A stretch of DNA of 14,178 nucleotides from positions 1 to 14,178 of the forward strand of contig JAFARW010000204.1 in assembly GCA_019245275.1 (NCBI GenBank), in the 5' to 3' direction. The notes under the pieces were generated by a model, which saw nothing but the letters and a program-made list of their open reading frames with translations, made no database searches and had not been told where the DNA came from. Origin of the DNA: Vulcanimicrobiota bacterium (GTDB lineage: Bacteria; Vulcanimicrobiota; Vulcanimicrobiia; Vulcanimicrobiales; Vulcanimicrobiaceae). Shown piece after piece: positions 1 to 6,857 of the stretch. Each line of letters starts with the position of its first letter. The first letter of the stretch is position 1. The position numbers and the translations under genes are program-made.

Positions 1-725
1 CAAAAATTCCACGGGTGTGCGCCGGTCGCGAGTCGGGCGCGACGCGAGCGATTTTTGCGAATGAACTGCGCAGCCATCTGCGCTTTTTCGAGCGTTCTTA
101 CGAGGGTCACGTCGAGCGTCTGCTCCGCCGGCGGCTTGATGTGGTAAAGATAGGCATCCCAGCAGAACTTGGATCGCACGCCACTTTCGCGCAGCCGAAC
201 GCCAAGTTCGGTATCTTCCCAGCCGTAAAGATGAAACTGCCGATCGAAACCGTGGACCTCCCGCAGCGCTCGCAGCGGCACGGAGACATTGCACGTGCAG
301 AAGAAGGCGCGCGAAAAGTTTGCCAGGCTCGGCTTTGGACGGTCATGATACGACGGCACGTTGATGATCGGGCCGGAAACTGCCGTCGGCCTTCGCCCAC
401 TCTGTGCCCGATCGTGCGCCTCCAGAAAACCGGCTGGAAGCCAGACATCGTCATCGACGAAGAGCGCGACTTCGCCTTGCGCGATCGAAATGCCGCGGTT
501 GCGTGCGGCGGCTCGATTCGGTCGCTCCTCGTAAAGGTAGGAGATCTCAAAGCCGAAGGCATCGCGCGCGCGCTCGACGACCTGCGGGGTCGCATCAGAA
601 GAGCCGTTGTCGACGACGATGACCTCGAAGCTCGGAGCGCCGACTTGCTCGGAGATCGAGCGCAACGCCTGATCGAGATAACCGGCCCGGTCTTTGCTGG
701 CGATGATGACCGACAGTCGCATCAT
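1..725 (-). CDS. Family 2 (GT-A) glycosyltransferase, 3' end outside window
   Basis: At least 241 residues are encoded before the frame runs off the left edge, so the C-terminus is missing. The N-terminus (MMRLSVIIASKDRAGYL) and the nucleotide-binding motif DNGSSD (residues 39-44) are typical of GT2 enzymes. FVDDDV (89-94) supplies the DXD metal-binding aspartates, and GWEDTELGVRL (from 168) carries the ED motif usually containing the catalytic base. The family transfers a sugar from a nucleotide donor to a glycan or lipid acceptor on the cytoplasmic side of the membrane. The start is ATG at 725 or the adjacent ATG at 722; the first overlaps the stop of the LpxB-like gene as ATGA, which suggests translational coupling. 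Lying last in the ADP-heptose operon, it is probably an envelope-polysaccharide or LPS-core transferase; donor and acceptor cannot be told from the sequence. The family call is firm, the pathway is inferred. Confidence 0.9.
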   Translation of the reverse strand, partial: MMRLSVIIASKDRAGYLDQALRSISEQVGAPSFEVIVVDNGSSDATPQVVERARDAFGFEISYLYEERPNRAAARNRGISIAQGEVALFVDDDVWLPAGFLEAHDRAQSGRRPTAVSGPIINVPSYHDRPKPSLANFSRAFFCTCNVSVPLRALREVHGFDRQFHLYGWEDTELGVRLRESGVRSKFCWDAYLYHIKPPAEQTLDVTLVRTLEKAQMAAQFIRKNRSRRARLATGAHPWNF

Positions 726-1981
726 TGACGCTGCGCGACGCTGCGATGAGGTGCGCACTCCAAAATGCCTTGAGCCACGCGGTCGGAAGCGCCGACGTGC
801 TCCGCGTACAGCCCTTGCAACCGCGCGCGGCTTTCGCGCAACCAAGCTTCGTCGTCGTAATAACGCAGTGCAATGCGCGCGACGTGGCCGGGCATCAGCG
901 TTCCGCGCAGCTCCGGCACGAGCGGAGATTGTACGTCAATGTTCGGCTGAGCGAGAAACGGAAAACGCCTGCCGGCGGCCATGACCGCCGCGCGCTTGAG
1001 CGGTACTCCGACCAGGGGCACGCGATCGAGGTAAGTCAGCGGGCCGTTAATGGCAACCATTTCCGGCGCATTCGCCGTCGCGCAAGAAACCATCGGCGTG
1101 CCGAGCGCCGCAAGCTCGATTGTCTTCGTCCCCGGAATCGTCAGTGCGAGGCGCGCGGCTTTCGCGGCTGCCAACGCATTGTGCACGACCGGAAAGCGAG
1201 CGCGCCCTTCAGCGTCGCAAAGATAGGCGGCGCCGTTGCTTTGAATGACATCGCCGGCAAACGAAAAGAACCGCGGGTCGCCGCCCGAGCGGACGGCCGC
1301 TTGAACTTCGTCAAGCGCGGTAAACGGCGAGATGCCGAAAGCGATCCGCAGATCGGGACGCTGCGCGCGAATCCGCAACGCAACCGTCAAGAAGAAAGGA
1401 TAGAGCTGTGCGACCTGTGCGCGGTGCGAGCCGGGCATGATCAGAATTCCGTCCGCTGCGGCGCGCTCTTCGCCGTCCGCTTGCGCCTCGAGAAGCGCGC
1501 CGTCGATCGCGAGATTGCCGGCAAGCACGATACGATCCCGGTGAAAATGCCAGCGCACGAGCTGCTCGACGTTCGCCATGTCGACTGCAAACGCGCGCGC
1601 AAAGATATCGCGGTAGCGCGGGCGCGAAAATTTGTAGGTCAGTGCGCGCGCCGAAAATCGCTTCGCCAATCGTGCGGCGTGCATCAGATCGCCGCCCAAG
1701 TATTGCACGATATCAAAACTCGACGGCACACCGGGAACTTTCTTTCCGAGCGCGATACGCACGTATGTTTTCGAGTCGTGGACGGTCGCGCGCGGGAACT
1801 GCGCTCGAGCGACTTCCGGCTCTCGACCCGTGGCATAGTCGTCCGGAACGAAGAAGAGATGAACGTTCGAGTCCGGTGCGCGCTCAAAGAGACGAATGAG
1901 CAGTGGCCGCGCCCAGCCGGCAAATTCGCCGGGGCCATTACAGGTAATCGCTAGGCGAAGAGGCTGCCCCTCAGCCGCCAT
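722..1981 (-). CDS. LpxB-like GT-B glycosyltransferase (lipid-A-disaccharide synthase-related)
   Basis: The protein has 419 residues. The N-terminus carries a Rossmann strand and glycine loop, CNGPGEFAGWARPL (14-27), in the position of the LpxB GE-SGD loop. The C-terminal half has a nucleotide-sugar-binding pattern: PGSHRAQ (183-189), then PGTKTIELAALGTPMV (283-298), which matches the GTATLEA...GTP element of LpxB. The central region (YLGGDLMHAARLAKRFS, 94-110) does not resemble the canonical LpxB segment, and I do not find the SPSVWAWG-type motif. It is therefore probably a related GT-B enzyme, not a true lipid A disaccharide synthase. It lies directly after the heptose genes, overlaps rfaE2 by 11 bases and is followed with a 4-base overlap by a GT2 gene, so transfer of a sugar during envelope glycolipid assembly is the likely role. 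The ATG at 1981 leaves only about 8 residues before the conserved core. Substrate unknown; family assignment moderately sure. Confidence 0.72.
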   Translation of the reverse strand: MAAEGQPLRLAITCNGPGEFAGWARPLLIRLFERAPDSNVHLFFVPDDYATGREPEVARAQFPRATVHDSKTYVRIALGKKVPGVPSSFDIVQYLGGDLMHAARLAKRFSARALTYKFSRPRYRDIFARAFAVDMANVEQLVRWHFHRDRIVLAGNLAIDGALLEAQADGEERAAADGILIMPGSHRAQVAQLYPFFLTVALRIRAQRPDLRIAFGISPFTALDEVQAAVRSGGDPRFFSFAGDVIQSNGAAYLCDAEGRARFPVVHNALAAAKAARLALTIPGTKTIELAALGTPMVSCATANAPEMVAINGPLTYLDRVPLVGVPLKRAAVMAAGRRFPFLAQPNIDVQSPLVPELRGTLMPGHVARIALRYYDDEAWLRESRARLQGLYAEHVGASDRVAQGILECAPHRSVAQRQ

Positions 1982-2480
1982 CGGCGTAGCGCTGTAGGAT
2001 TGTTGCGATCAACGCCGTCGTGCTGCTGCCGCTCCGGTGCGGCGCAAGCACGATTCGTCCACCATGCCTGCGAACGACCGTACGCTCGGGCAACTCATCC
2101 TCGCGGTATTGCGCGCTCTTGACGTGCACTTCAGGTTGAATCTGTTCGAGGATCACCTCGGGAGTCGGCTCCGAAAAGCCCACAATCGCATCGACGCTGC
2201 GCAATGCGCTCAAAATGCGGGCGCGATCGGCAAAGGGCATTAGCGGACGGCGCTCGCCCTTGAGCTTTCGCACGGACGTATCGGTGTTCAGACCGACAAT
2301 GAGGACGTCGCCTTGCTCGCGCGCCCACGCAAGATACTCGACATGTCCGGCATGGATCAGATCGAAGCAGCCGTTTGTAAAGACGACCGAGCGACCCGCC
2401 GAACGCTGCGCATTTCGCCACTCGACTGCGGACGACAGATCTAAGACCGGTGCAAAAAGATCAGCCGGTTTGGAAGCCAT
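1971..2480 (-). CDS. rfaE2: D-glycero-beta-D-manno-heptose 1-phosphate adenylyltransferase
   Basis: This 169-residue protein corresponds to the C-terminal domain of E. coli HldE and is encoded as a separate gene. It catalyses ATP + heptose 1-phosphate to ADP-heptose + pyrophosphate, the adenylylation step before epimerisation. The cytidylyltransferase-fold nucleotide site is plain: VVFTNGCFDLIHAGHVEYL (32-50), with the HxGH motif at 43-46. GLNTDTSVRKLKG (63-75) and the C-terminal STTALIATI are also family-typical. One departure: VKSAQY at 120-125 replaces the usual VKGGDY loop. The ATG at 2480 lies within rfaE1, giving a 20-base overlap, and the stop overlaps the LpxB-like gene. No strong Shine-Dalgarno is visible, so translation is probably coupled to rfaE1. 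Function is firm from motifs and from the neighbouring kinase and isomerase. Confidence 0.94.
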   Translation of the reverse strand: MASKPADLFAPVLDLSSAVEWRNAQRSAGRSVVFTNGCFDLIHAGHVEYLAWAREQGDVLIVGLNTDTSVRKLKGERRPLMPFADRARILSALRSVDAIVGFSEPTPEVILEQIQPEVHVKSAQYREDELPERTVVRRHGGRIVLAPHRSGSSTTALIATILQRYADGG

Positions 2481-3456
2481 GATCGATCAATGCGAGGATC
2501 TCATCCGCGGACGCAGTTGCGGTGCCGAGCTTCTCCACGACTGCTCCAGCGGCAAAGTTTGCAAGTTGAAGCGCGAGCTCGGGCGTCGCGCCGGCAGCAA
2601 AAGCGAGAGTCAATACCGCAACCGCGGTGTCGCCGGCGCCGCTGACATCGTAGACGGTGCGCGCAACGGCCGGCACGTGGAGCTGAACGCCGTCTGCGGA
2701 GAAGAGCGCCATGCCACGTTCGCCTCGCGTCAGAACGACATACCGACAACGCAGGCGCTCGAGCAACGAACGCGCGGCGCGTTCGAGCGAGGCGTCGTCC
2801 GAGACGCGAATACCGGTTGCAATCTCCGCTTCATGCATGTTGGGCGCGACGCACGAGACGCCCTCAAAGAGCGCCATGTTCTGCGGCTTCGGATCGACGA
2901 CGACGAGCGGCGCCCCAAGCGCAGCCTCAACGACATCGCGCGAGATCAGCCCCTTTCCATAGTCGCTGATCACGACGGCATCGGCGTCACGCGCATGTGC
3001 ACGCACGAACTGCGTGACACGTTCGCCGTCGGCAGATGAAATAGGCGCCGTCGATTCCCAATCCGCCCGCACGACTTGCTGACTGTGGGCAACGATCCGC
3101 GTCTTGCGCGTCGTAGGCCGATCGTCAACGACCAGGATGCCGTCACGCCGCACGCCGATCGCGTCGAGCAAGGATCCGATGCGCTCGGATAGTTCGTCGT
3201 GCCCGACGGTGCCGACGAGTTGCACGCTCGCCCCCAACGCGCGTAGGTTGTTCGCAACGTTGCCGGCCCCGCCCAGCGTAAATGAGTGGTCGTCGACGCT
3301 GACGACCGGAACCGGCGCCTCGGGCGAAATACGCGTGACCGTGCCCCAGATCCACTCGTCGACCATCGCATCGCCGATCACCATGATGTTGCGGTTGCGC
3401 ATGCGATCGAAAAGCATGCGCGCATCCGGCGGCGCTAGGAGCGGGCTCGCGCTCAC
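2461..3456 (-). CDS. rfaE1: D-glycero-beta-D-manno-heptose 7-phosphate kinase
   Basis: This 331-residue PfkB/ribokinase-family protein equals the N-terminal domain of HldE. It phosphorylates heptose 7-phosphate at O1 to the 1,7-bisphosphate. Visible family features are IMVIGDAMVDEWIWG (24-38), the substrate-binding GGAGNVANNL (62-71), the ISDYGKG loop (163-169), VVVDPK (185-190), and the PfkB signature DVSGAGDT (270-277), whose Asp276 is the expected catalytic base. The start is GTG at 3456, overlapping the gmhA stop as GTGA; no earlier start is needed because the conserved core begins near residue 24. It overlaps rfaE2 by 20 bases. Kinase and adenylyltransferase are split here, as in Aneurinibacillus and several other bacteria, instead of fused as in E. 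coli. Assignment is firm. Confidence 0.94.
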   Translation of the reverse strand: MSASPLLAPPDARMLFDRMRNRNIMVIGDAMVDEWIWGTVTRISPEAPVPVVSVDDHSFTLGGAGNVANNLRALGASVQLVGTVGHDELSERIGSLLDAIGVRRDGILVVDDRPTTRKTRIVAHSQQVVRADWESTAPISSADGERVTQFVRAHARDADAVVISDYGKGLISRDVVEAALGAPLVVVDPKPQNMALFEGVSCVAPNMHEAEIATGIRVSDDASLERAARSLLERLRCRYVVLTRGERGMALFSADGVQLHVPAVARTVYDVSGAGDTAVAVLTLAFAAGATPELALQLANFAAGAVVEKLGTATASADEILALIDHGFQTG

Positions 3457-4028
3457 GACGCTGCGATCAACCGTTGCTCGACGAGATCACAGATGATGTG
3501 TCCCATCGTGATGTGCACCTCTTGCACGATCGCTGCATAGCCGTCGGGCCCGATCAACGCGAAATCTGCCAGCTCGGCTGCCGGACCGCCACCGTTCCCG
3601 CTGAACGCGATCGTCACCGCGCCGCGCTTTCGCGCCTCCTGAAGTGCTAGAAGAATATTTTTCGATTTTCCGCTGGTGGTGATGCCGATGACGACGTCGC
3701 CGGGCTGCACGAACGCCTCAATCTGACGCGCGAAGACACGTTCGTATCCGTAATCGTTGCTGATCGCCGTTACCGCCGACGGATTCACCGAGAGTGACTC
3801 GGACGGATAGCCGCGGCGTTCGCGCAGAAAACGTCCGCTGAATTCAGCCGCAAGATGTTGCGCATCGGCCGCGCTTCCGCCGTTGCCCATCCACAGCACT
3901 TTTCGTCCGGCGCTGAACGCGGATACCAATGCATCCACGATCGCAGCTACTTGCGTGCGATAGTGCGGGGATTCTAAAAGGCCCCTGCGCTCGGCAAGTA
4001 ACTCGTCGAAGTCGCGACGTTCGATCAC
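3453..4028 (-). CDS. gmhA: Sedoheptulose 7-phosphate isomerase
   Basis: GmhA converts sedoheptulose 7-phosphate to D-glycero-D-manno-heptose 7-phosphate, the first committed step of ADP-heptose synthesis. It is a cytoplasmic SIS-fold enzyme. With the start chosen here it has 191 residues, the usual family size (192 in E. coli). It shows NGGSAADAQHLAAEF (49-63), the SIS sugar-phosphate loop ITTSGKSKN (116-124), and IVQEVHITMGHIICDLVE near the C-terminus. By alignment the active-site set His61/Glu65/Gln172/His180 of E. coli corresponds to His58, Glu62, Gln169 and His177. The frame can be extended to a TTG at 4046, but the GTG at 4028 overlaps the accB stop as GTGA, matching the other junctions of this operon, so I chose it. 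Its stop overlaps the rfaE1 start by 4 bases. Assignment firm, start probable. Confidence 0.95.
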   Translation of the reverse strand: MIERRDFDELLAERRGLLESPHYRTQVAAIVDALVSAFSAGRKVLWMGNGGSAADAQHLAAEFSGRFLRERRGYPSESLSVNPSAVTAISNDYGYERVFARQIEAFVQPGDVVIGITTSGKSKNILLALQEARKRGAVTIAFSGNGGGPAAELADFALIGPDGYAAIVQEVHITMGHIICDLVEQRLIAAS

Positions 4029-4462
4029 GGCGCCGTCTCGACCCAAATCATATCCTCACCGAGCGAAACCAACTCTCCGTTCTCCGGGATGATCCGCGTG
4101 ACGACGCCCGCGTAGTCCGACGTGATCTCATTCATCAGCTTCATTGCTTCGATGATGCAAATGACTTGGCCGACCGTCACGCGGTCGCCGACTTTGACAA
4201 ACGCGTCGGCGCCGGGCGAGGGCGCCGTGTAGAAGACGCCCACGAGTGGCGCGGTGATCCGCTTGACGTTTGGCGGCGGAGCCGTGGCTGCCGTCTCGGC
4301 GGCTGCAGCGGCAGGCGGTGATTTTGGGGGAACCTGTGCATCCGCGGTTGGACTGCGACGGACGAGCTCGTAGATCTGATCGCCAAGCTTGACCTTGAGG
4401 GAATCAAGGTCGTGCTCGTGCATGATCGCGAGGAGTTCTTTGATCTTCTCTTGCTCGTCCAC
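4025..4462 (-). CDS. accB: Biotin carboxyl carrier protein of acetyl-CoA carboxylase
   Basis: This 145-residue protein carries biotin between biotin carboxylase and carboxyltransferase in malonyl-CoA synthesis. The N-terminal about 37 residues (KIKELLAIMHEHDLDSLKVK) form the conserved AccB head. A flexible Ala/Pro-rich linker spans about 38-66, and the C-terminal biotinyl domain covers about 68-145. Biotinylation is expected on Lys108 in EAMKLMNE (105-112), and the FYTAPSPGADAFVKVGD stretch (77-93) matches the AccB-specific thumb. The start is GTG at 4462, sharing one base with the TAG stop of hisS; no ATG is available nearby. The usual partner accC is not adjacent, and the gene instead sits between hisS and gmhA, so stoichiometry with AccC must be set elsewhere. 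Assignment is firm. Confidence 0.95.
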   Translation of the reverse strand: MDEQEKIKELLAIMHEHDLDSLKVKLGDQIYELVRRSPTADAQVPPKSPPAAAAAETAATAPPPNVKRITAPLVGVFYTAPSPGADAFVKVGDRVTVGQVICIIEAMKLMNEITSDYAGVVTRIIPENGELVSLGEDMIWVETAP

Positions 4463-5733
4463 TAGAGTCTCATCTTCACAATCTCAGCCGCCGTGTCTTT
4501 TTCGTATTTGAAGGGAATGCGGCGGTCTTGACGCGTCGCCAGGTCCCGCAAGACGAGTTGCTCGGCCGCCAGCTCGTCGTCGCCGGCGATCAATGCGTAC
4601 CGCGCATTGTTGCGATCTGCGATTTTGAGCTGCGCGAGCAGCTTGCGGTCCTCGTAATCCATAAACGCCGGCAACCCATCTGATTGGCGGAGATACCCGA
4701 GCAGATGGACAAGGCGCTCACGCGCCTCCGAGCCAAGCGCGATCAACTGAACTCCCGAACGCTGCGCTTCACGCGACGCTGGAGATCCTTCGAGCACCAT
4801 CAAGAAGCGCTCGACTCCCAATGCAAAGCCCACTGCCGGCAGGTTCGGACCGCCGAGCGACCGGACGAGATCGTCGTAACGGCCGCCCGCGCACACCGCG
4901 CTCTGTGCGCCGAGCGCATCGGACATGATTTCGAAGACGGTACGCGTGTAGTAATCGAGGCCGCGCACAACACGTGGGTTGATGGTGAACGGAATCTCTG
5001 CTTCCTCGAGATAGTGCTTTAGCATATCGAAGTGCGCGCGACATGCATCGCATAGCATCGACTCAAACGGAGGCGCCCCCGCAATAACTGCCGCGTCTTC
5101 CGGCGCCTTGCTGTCCAGGATCCGTAACGGGTTGCGCTCCAGACGGCGGCGCGAATCTTCGCTGAGCGAAGCGCGGTGCGCGTTAAAGTAGGCTTTCAGG
5201 GCGCTGCGATACGCCGGCCGGCACCTTTCGTCGCCGATCGTGTTGACGTGCAGTTGAAGCCCGCTGATCTGATATCTGCGCGCAAGTTCCCAAGCCAACT
5301 GAATGACTTCAAAGTCAGCGTCCGCGCCGGCATAGCCGAAACATTCGACGCCGAATTGGTGCGACTGACGAAAGCGGCCTTTTTGCGGACGTTCGTAGCG
5401 AAAGATTGCGCCCAAGTAGTACAGCCGTGCCGCGCCGCTCGATAGCAAGCTGTTTTCAAGCGCCGCGCGCACGACCGGCGCGGTCAGTTCCGGTCGTAGC
5501 GTCAAGCTGCGGCCACCGCGATCCGTAAACGAGTACATCTCTTTCTCGACGATATCCGTCAACTCGCCGACACCACGTATGAAGAGTTCCGTCGCTTCAA
5601 ACGCCGGTGTTCGGATCTCGCCATAGCCGAAGCCGCGCGCGAGTTCGTGAATTCGCGCTTCGAGCTCTTGCCATCGTCCGCTCAGCGGGGGAATGACGTC
5701 CTGCGTCCCGCGCGGTGCAGTCAAGTTCTGCAT
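4462..5733 (-). CDS. hisS: Histidine--tRNA ligase
   Basis: This class II aminoacyl-tRNA synthetase of 423 residues (usual length about 420) charges tRNA-His with histidine. Class II motif 2 is FRYERPQKGRFRQSHQFG (111-128). The histidine-specific motifs are RGLDYYTRTVFE (257-268) and AGGRYDDL (282-289), and GFALGVERFLM is the motif 3 arginine region. A C-terminal anticodon-binding domain follows from about residue 330 and ends KYEKDTAAEIVKMRL. The chosen ATG at 5733 gives the family-typical MQNLTAPRGTQDVIP start and is preceded by a weak AAGAAAG about 5 bases upstream. An ATG at 5760 would add nine residues without a ribosome site. The start overlaps the start of the plus-strand membrane-protein gene within one CATG. 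It is the first gene of the accB-gmhA-rfaE operon; function firm. Confidence 0.95.
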   Translation of the reverse strand: MQNLTAPRGTQDVIPPLSGRWQELEARIHELARGFGYGEIRTPAFEATELFIRGVGELTDIVEKEMYSFTDRGGRSLTLRPELTAPVVRAALENSLLSSGAARLYYLGAIFRYERPQKGRFRQSHQFGVECFGYAGADADFEVIQLAWELARRYQISGLQLHVNTIGDERCRPAYRSALKAYFNAHRASLSEDSRRRLERNPLRILDSKAPEDAAVIAGAPPFESMLCDACRAHFDMLKHYLEEAEIPFTINPRVVRGLDYYTRTVFEIMSDALGAQSAVCAGGRYDDLVRSLGGPNLPAVGFALGVERFLMVLEGSPASREAQRSGVQLIALGSEARERLVHLLGYLRQSDGLPAFMDYEDRKLLAQLKIADRNNARYALIAGDDELAAEQLVLRDLATRQDRRIPFKYEKDTAAEIVKMRL

Positions 5734-6853
5734 GAATGCTTTCTTAATCGTCTGTGCCATCGCCGCGCTCGCGACGGCTCCGACGGGTCACGTTCAAGCC
5801 GTCGTTGCAGCCGCTGCCAGCACCCTGTTCGAAAGCATCCCGTTTATCCTTGCGGCCGCAATTGCGAAACGGTTTGCTCCGCGTTACGGCAAGACGCTGT
5901 CAGGATTCATCGGCTGCGGTTGCGCGCATGGCTCCGGCGCGCGATCTTTGGCGGTCGCAGCACTGACGTTGCTGACGTTCGGGCCGCTTGTTGCGGTTGC
6001 ACGCTTTATTGCAGCGTACATCGGTGCACGCGCGTGGGCGCGCTCGCGCCGCGATTCAAGCGCATCGGTGCTTGCAGAAATAACGGCGTTGGTGCCGTGC
6101 GCGATCGGGGCCGGCATTCTCGCCGTCGTCTTTGCGAGCTCGCCGCATCTCCATCTCGGCACATTCGCCGGCGTGGCGTGTGGTTTGATGCTCGGCTTCT
6201 TTGCTCCGTGCACCCTGGGCGCGGTGGCACTAGCGGCAACGATGCGGCATTTTTCGATGCAAGCGACGATTGCGATTCTCGCGATCTCCGGAATCTGCGA
6301 CTTTCGCACGTTGGCACGGGCGCCTTCAGCCCGTCAAACCCACGACGCATTCGCTTACGTGATTGGCGCTGCCGCTTGCGCATTACTCGCGTACGCGCAC
6401 GGCGCCACACTTTTGAATCCACGCTTTACGATCGCGTTGTGGTTGTCGTCTGCGGCGCTCGCGGTGCTCGCGTGGCGTTACCGGGCCAAGCGTAATGCGG
6501 TGCTGCGATGGGCACCGGCGCTGATGGCGGCGGGCGTGCTCCTGAGCCACGCATCGCCGTCGTACAGCATGACGGAAACCACGCTAAACGACGCCGTCGC
6601 AGGCGACACGCTTGTTTTCCGCGGCGTCCTCGCGCGCCACGATCGTGAAACGGCTCTCGTGCGCTATGCGATCACGTGTTGCCGTGCCGACGCACAACCG
6701 ATTGTCGTGCAACTTGAACGTCCGGTGAGCGAACGGAGCGGTCAGTGGCTCGAAGCACGCGGAACGCTGATCGAAAAGCCGGCCGGTCTGGCGCTGCGCA
6801 TCCGGACGTATCGAAGGCTCAACGCCCCTACCGATCCGTTCGTCTACCGTTAG
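5732..6853 (+). CDS. Permease-like membrane protein with C-terminal DUF1980/TIGR03943-like domain
   Basis: The protein has 373 residues and is the only plus-strand gene. About 275 N-terminal residues are hydrophobic, with several membrane segments (roughly 3-30, 31-45, 72-100, 115-136, 143-170, 176-190, 207-224, 232-248, 259-272). Two Cys/Gly-rich loops, GCGCAHGSGAR (61-71) and FFAPCTLGAVALAA (156-169), sit in comparable positions of two halves and loosely recall the repeated half-motifs of YraQ/DUF318 permeases. The soluble C-terminus has VRYAITCCRADAQPIVV (310-326) followed by GQWLEARGTL, which resembles the CC-x-ADA and W-x-x-x-GTL pattern of the DUF1980/TIGR03943 family. In many bacteria the two parts are separate neighbouring genes, so this may be a fusion. 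Substrate is unknown; a metal or metalloid role is only a guess from the cysteines. The start ATG at 5732 leads straight into the first hydrophobic segment; an ATG at 5693 would lie inside hisS. No good ribosome site is seen at either. Confidence 0.7.
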   Translation: MNAFLIVCAIAALATAPTGHVQAVVAAAASTLFESIPFILAAAIAKRFAPRYGKTLSGFIGCGCAHGSGARSLAVAALTLLTFGPLVAVARFIAAYIGARAWARSRRDSSASVLAEITALVPCAIGAGILAVVFASSPHLHLGTFAGVACGLMLGFFAPCTLGAVALAATMRHFSMQATIAILAISGICDFRTLARAPSARQTHDAFAYVIGAAACALLAYAHGATLLNPRFTIALWLSSAALAVLAWRYRAKRNAVLRWAPALMAAGVLLSHASPSYSMTETTLNDAVAGDTLVFRGVLARHDRETALVRYAITCCRADAQPIVVQLERPVSERSGQWLEARGTLIEKPAGLALRIRTYRRLNAPTDPFVYR

Positions 6854-6857
6854 AGCG

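Noticed and set aside
107..595. A 162-codon minus-strand open frame
   Set aside because: It is in a different frame from the GT2 gene, whose frame over the same bases contains DNGSSD, DDD and WED motifs.
725..1954. A 409-codon plus-strand open frame opposite the LpxB-like gene
   Set aside because: Its translation is Arg/Ala-rich with no recognisable motif, and it is antisense to a protein with clear glycosyltransferase motifs. Long antisense frames are expected at this GC content.
2215..3039. A 274-codon plus-strand open frame across rfaE2/rfaE1
   Set aside because: It is antisense to two firmly identified enzymes, and its composition is arginine-rich without any domain pattern.
5640..5731. 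A sigma-70-like promoter for the plus-strand gene within hisS
   Set aside because: A TTGCCA-like hexamer is present near 5668, but no acceptable -10 element follows at 16-18 bases.
5884..6422. Minus-strand open frames opposite the membrane-protein gene
   Set aside because: They are low-complexity Arg/Ala/Pro translations with no hydrophobic or catalytic pattern; the plus frame has clear membrane segments and the CC-x-ADA motif.
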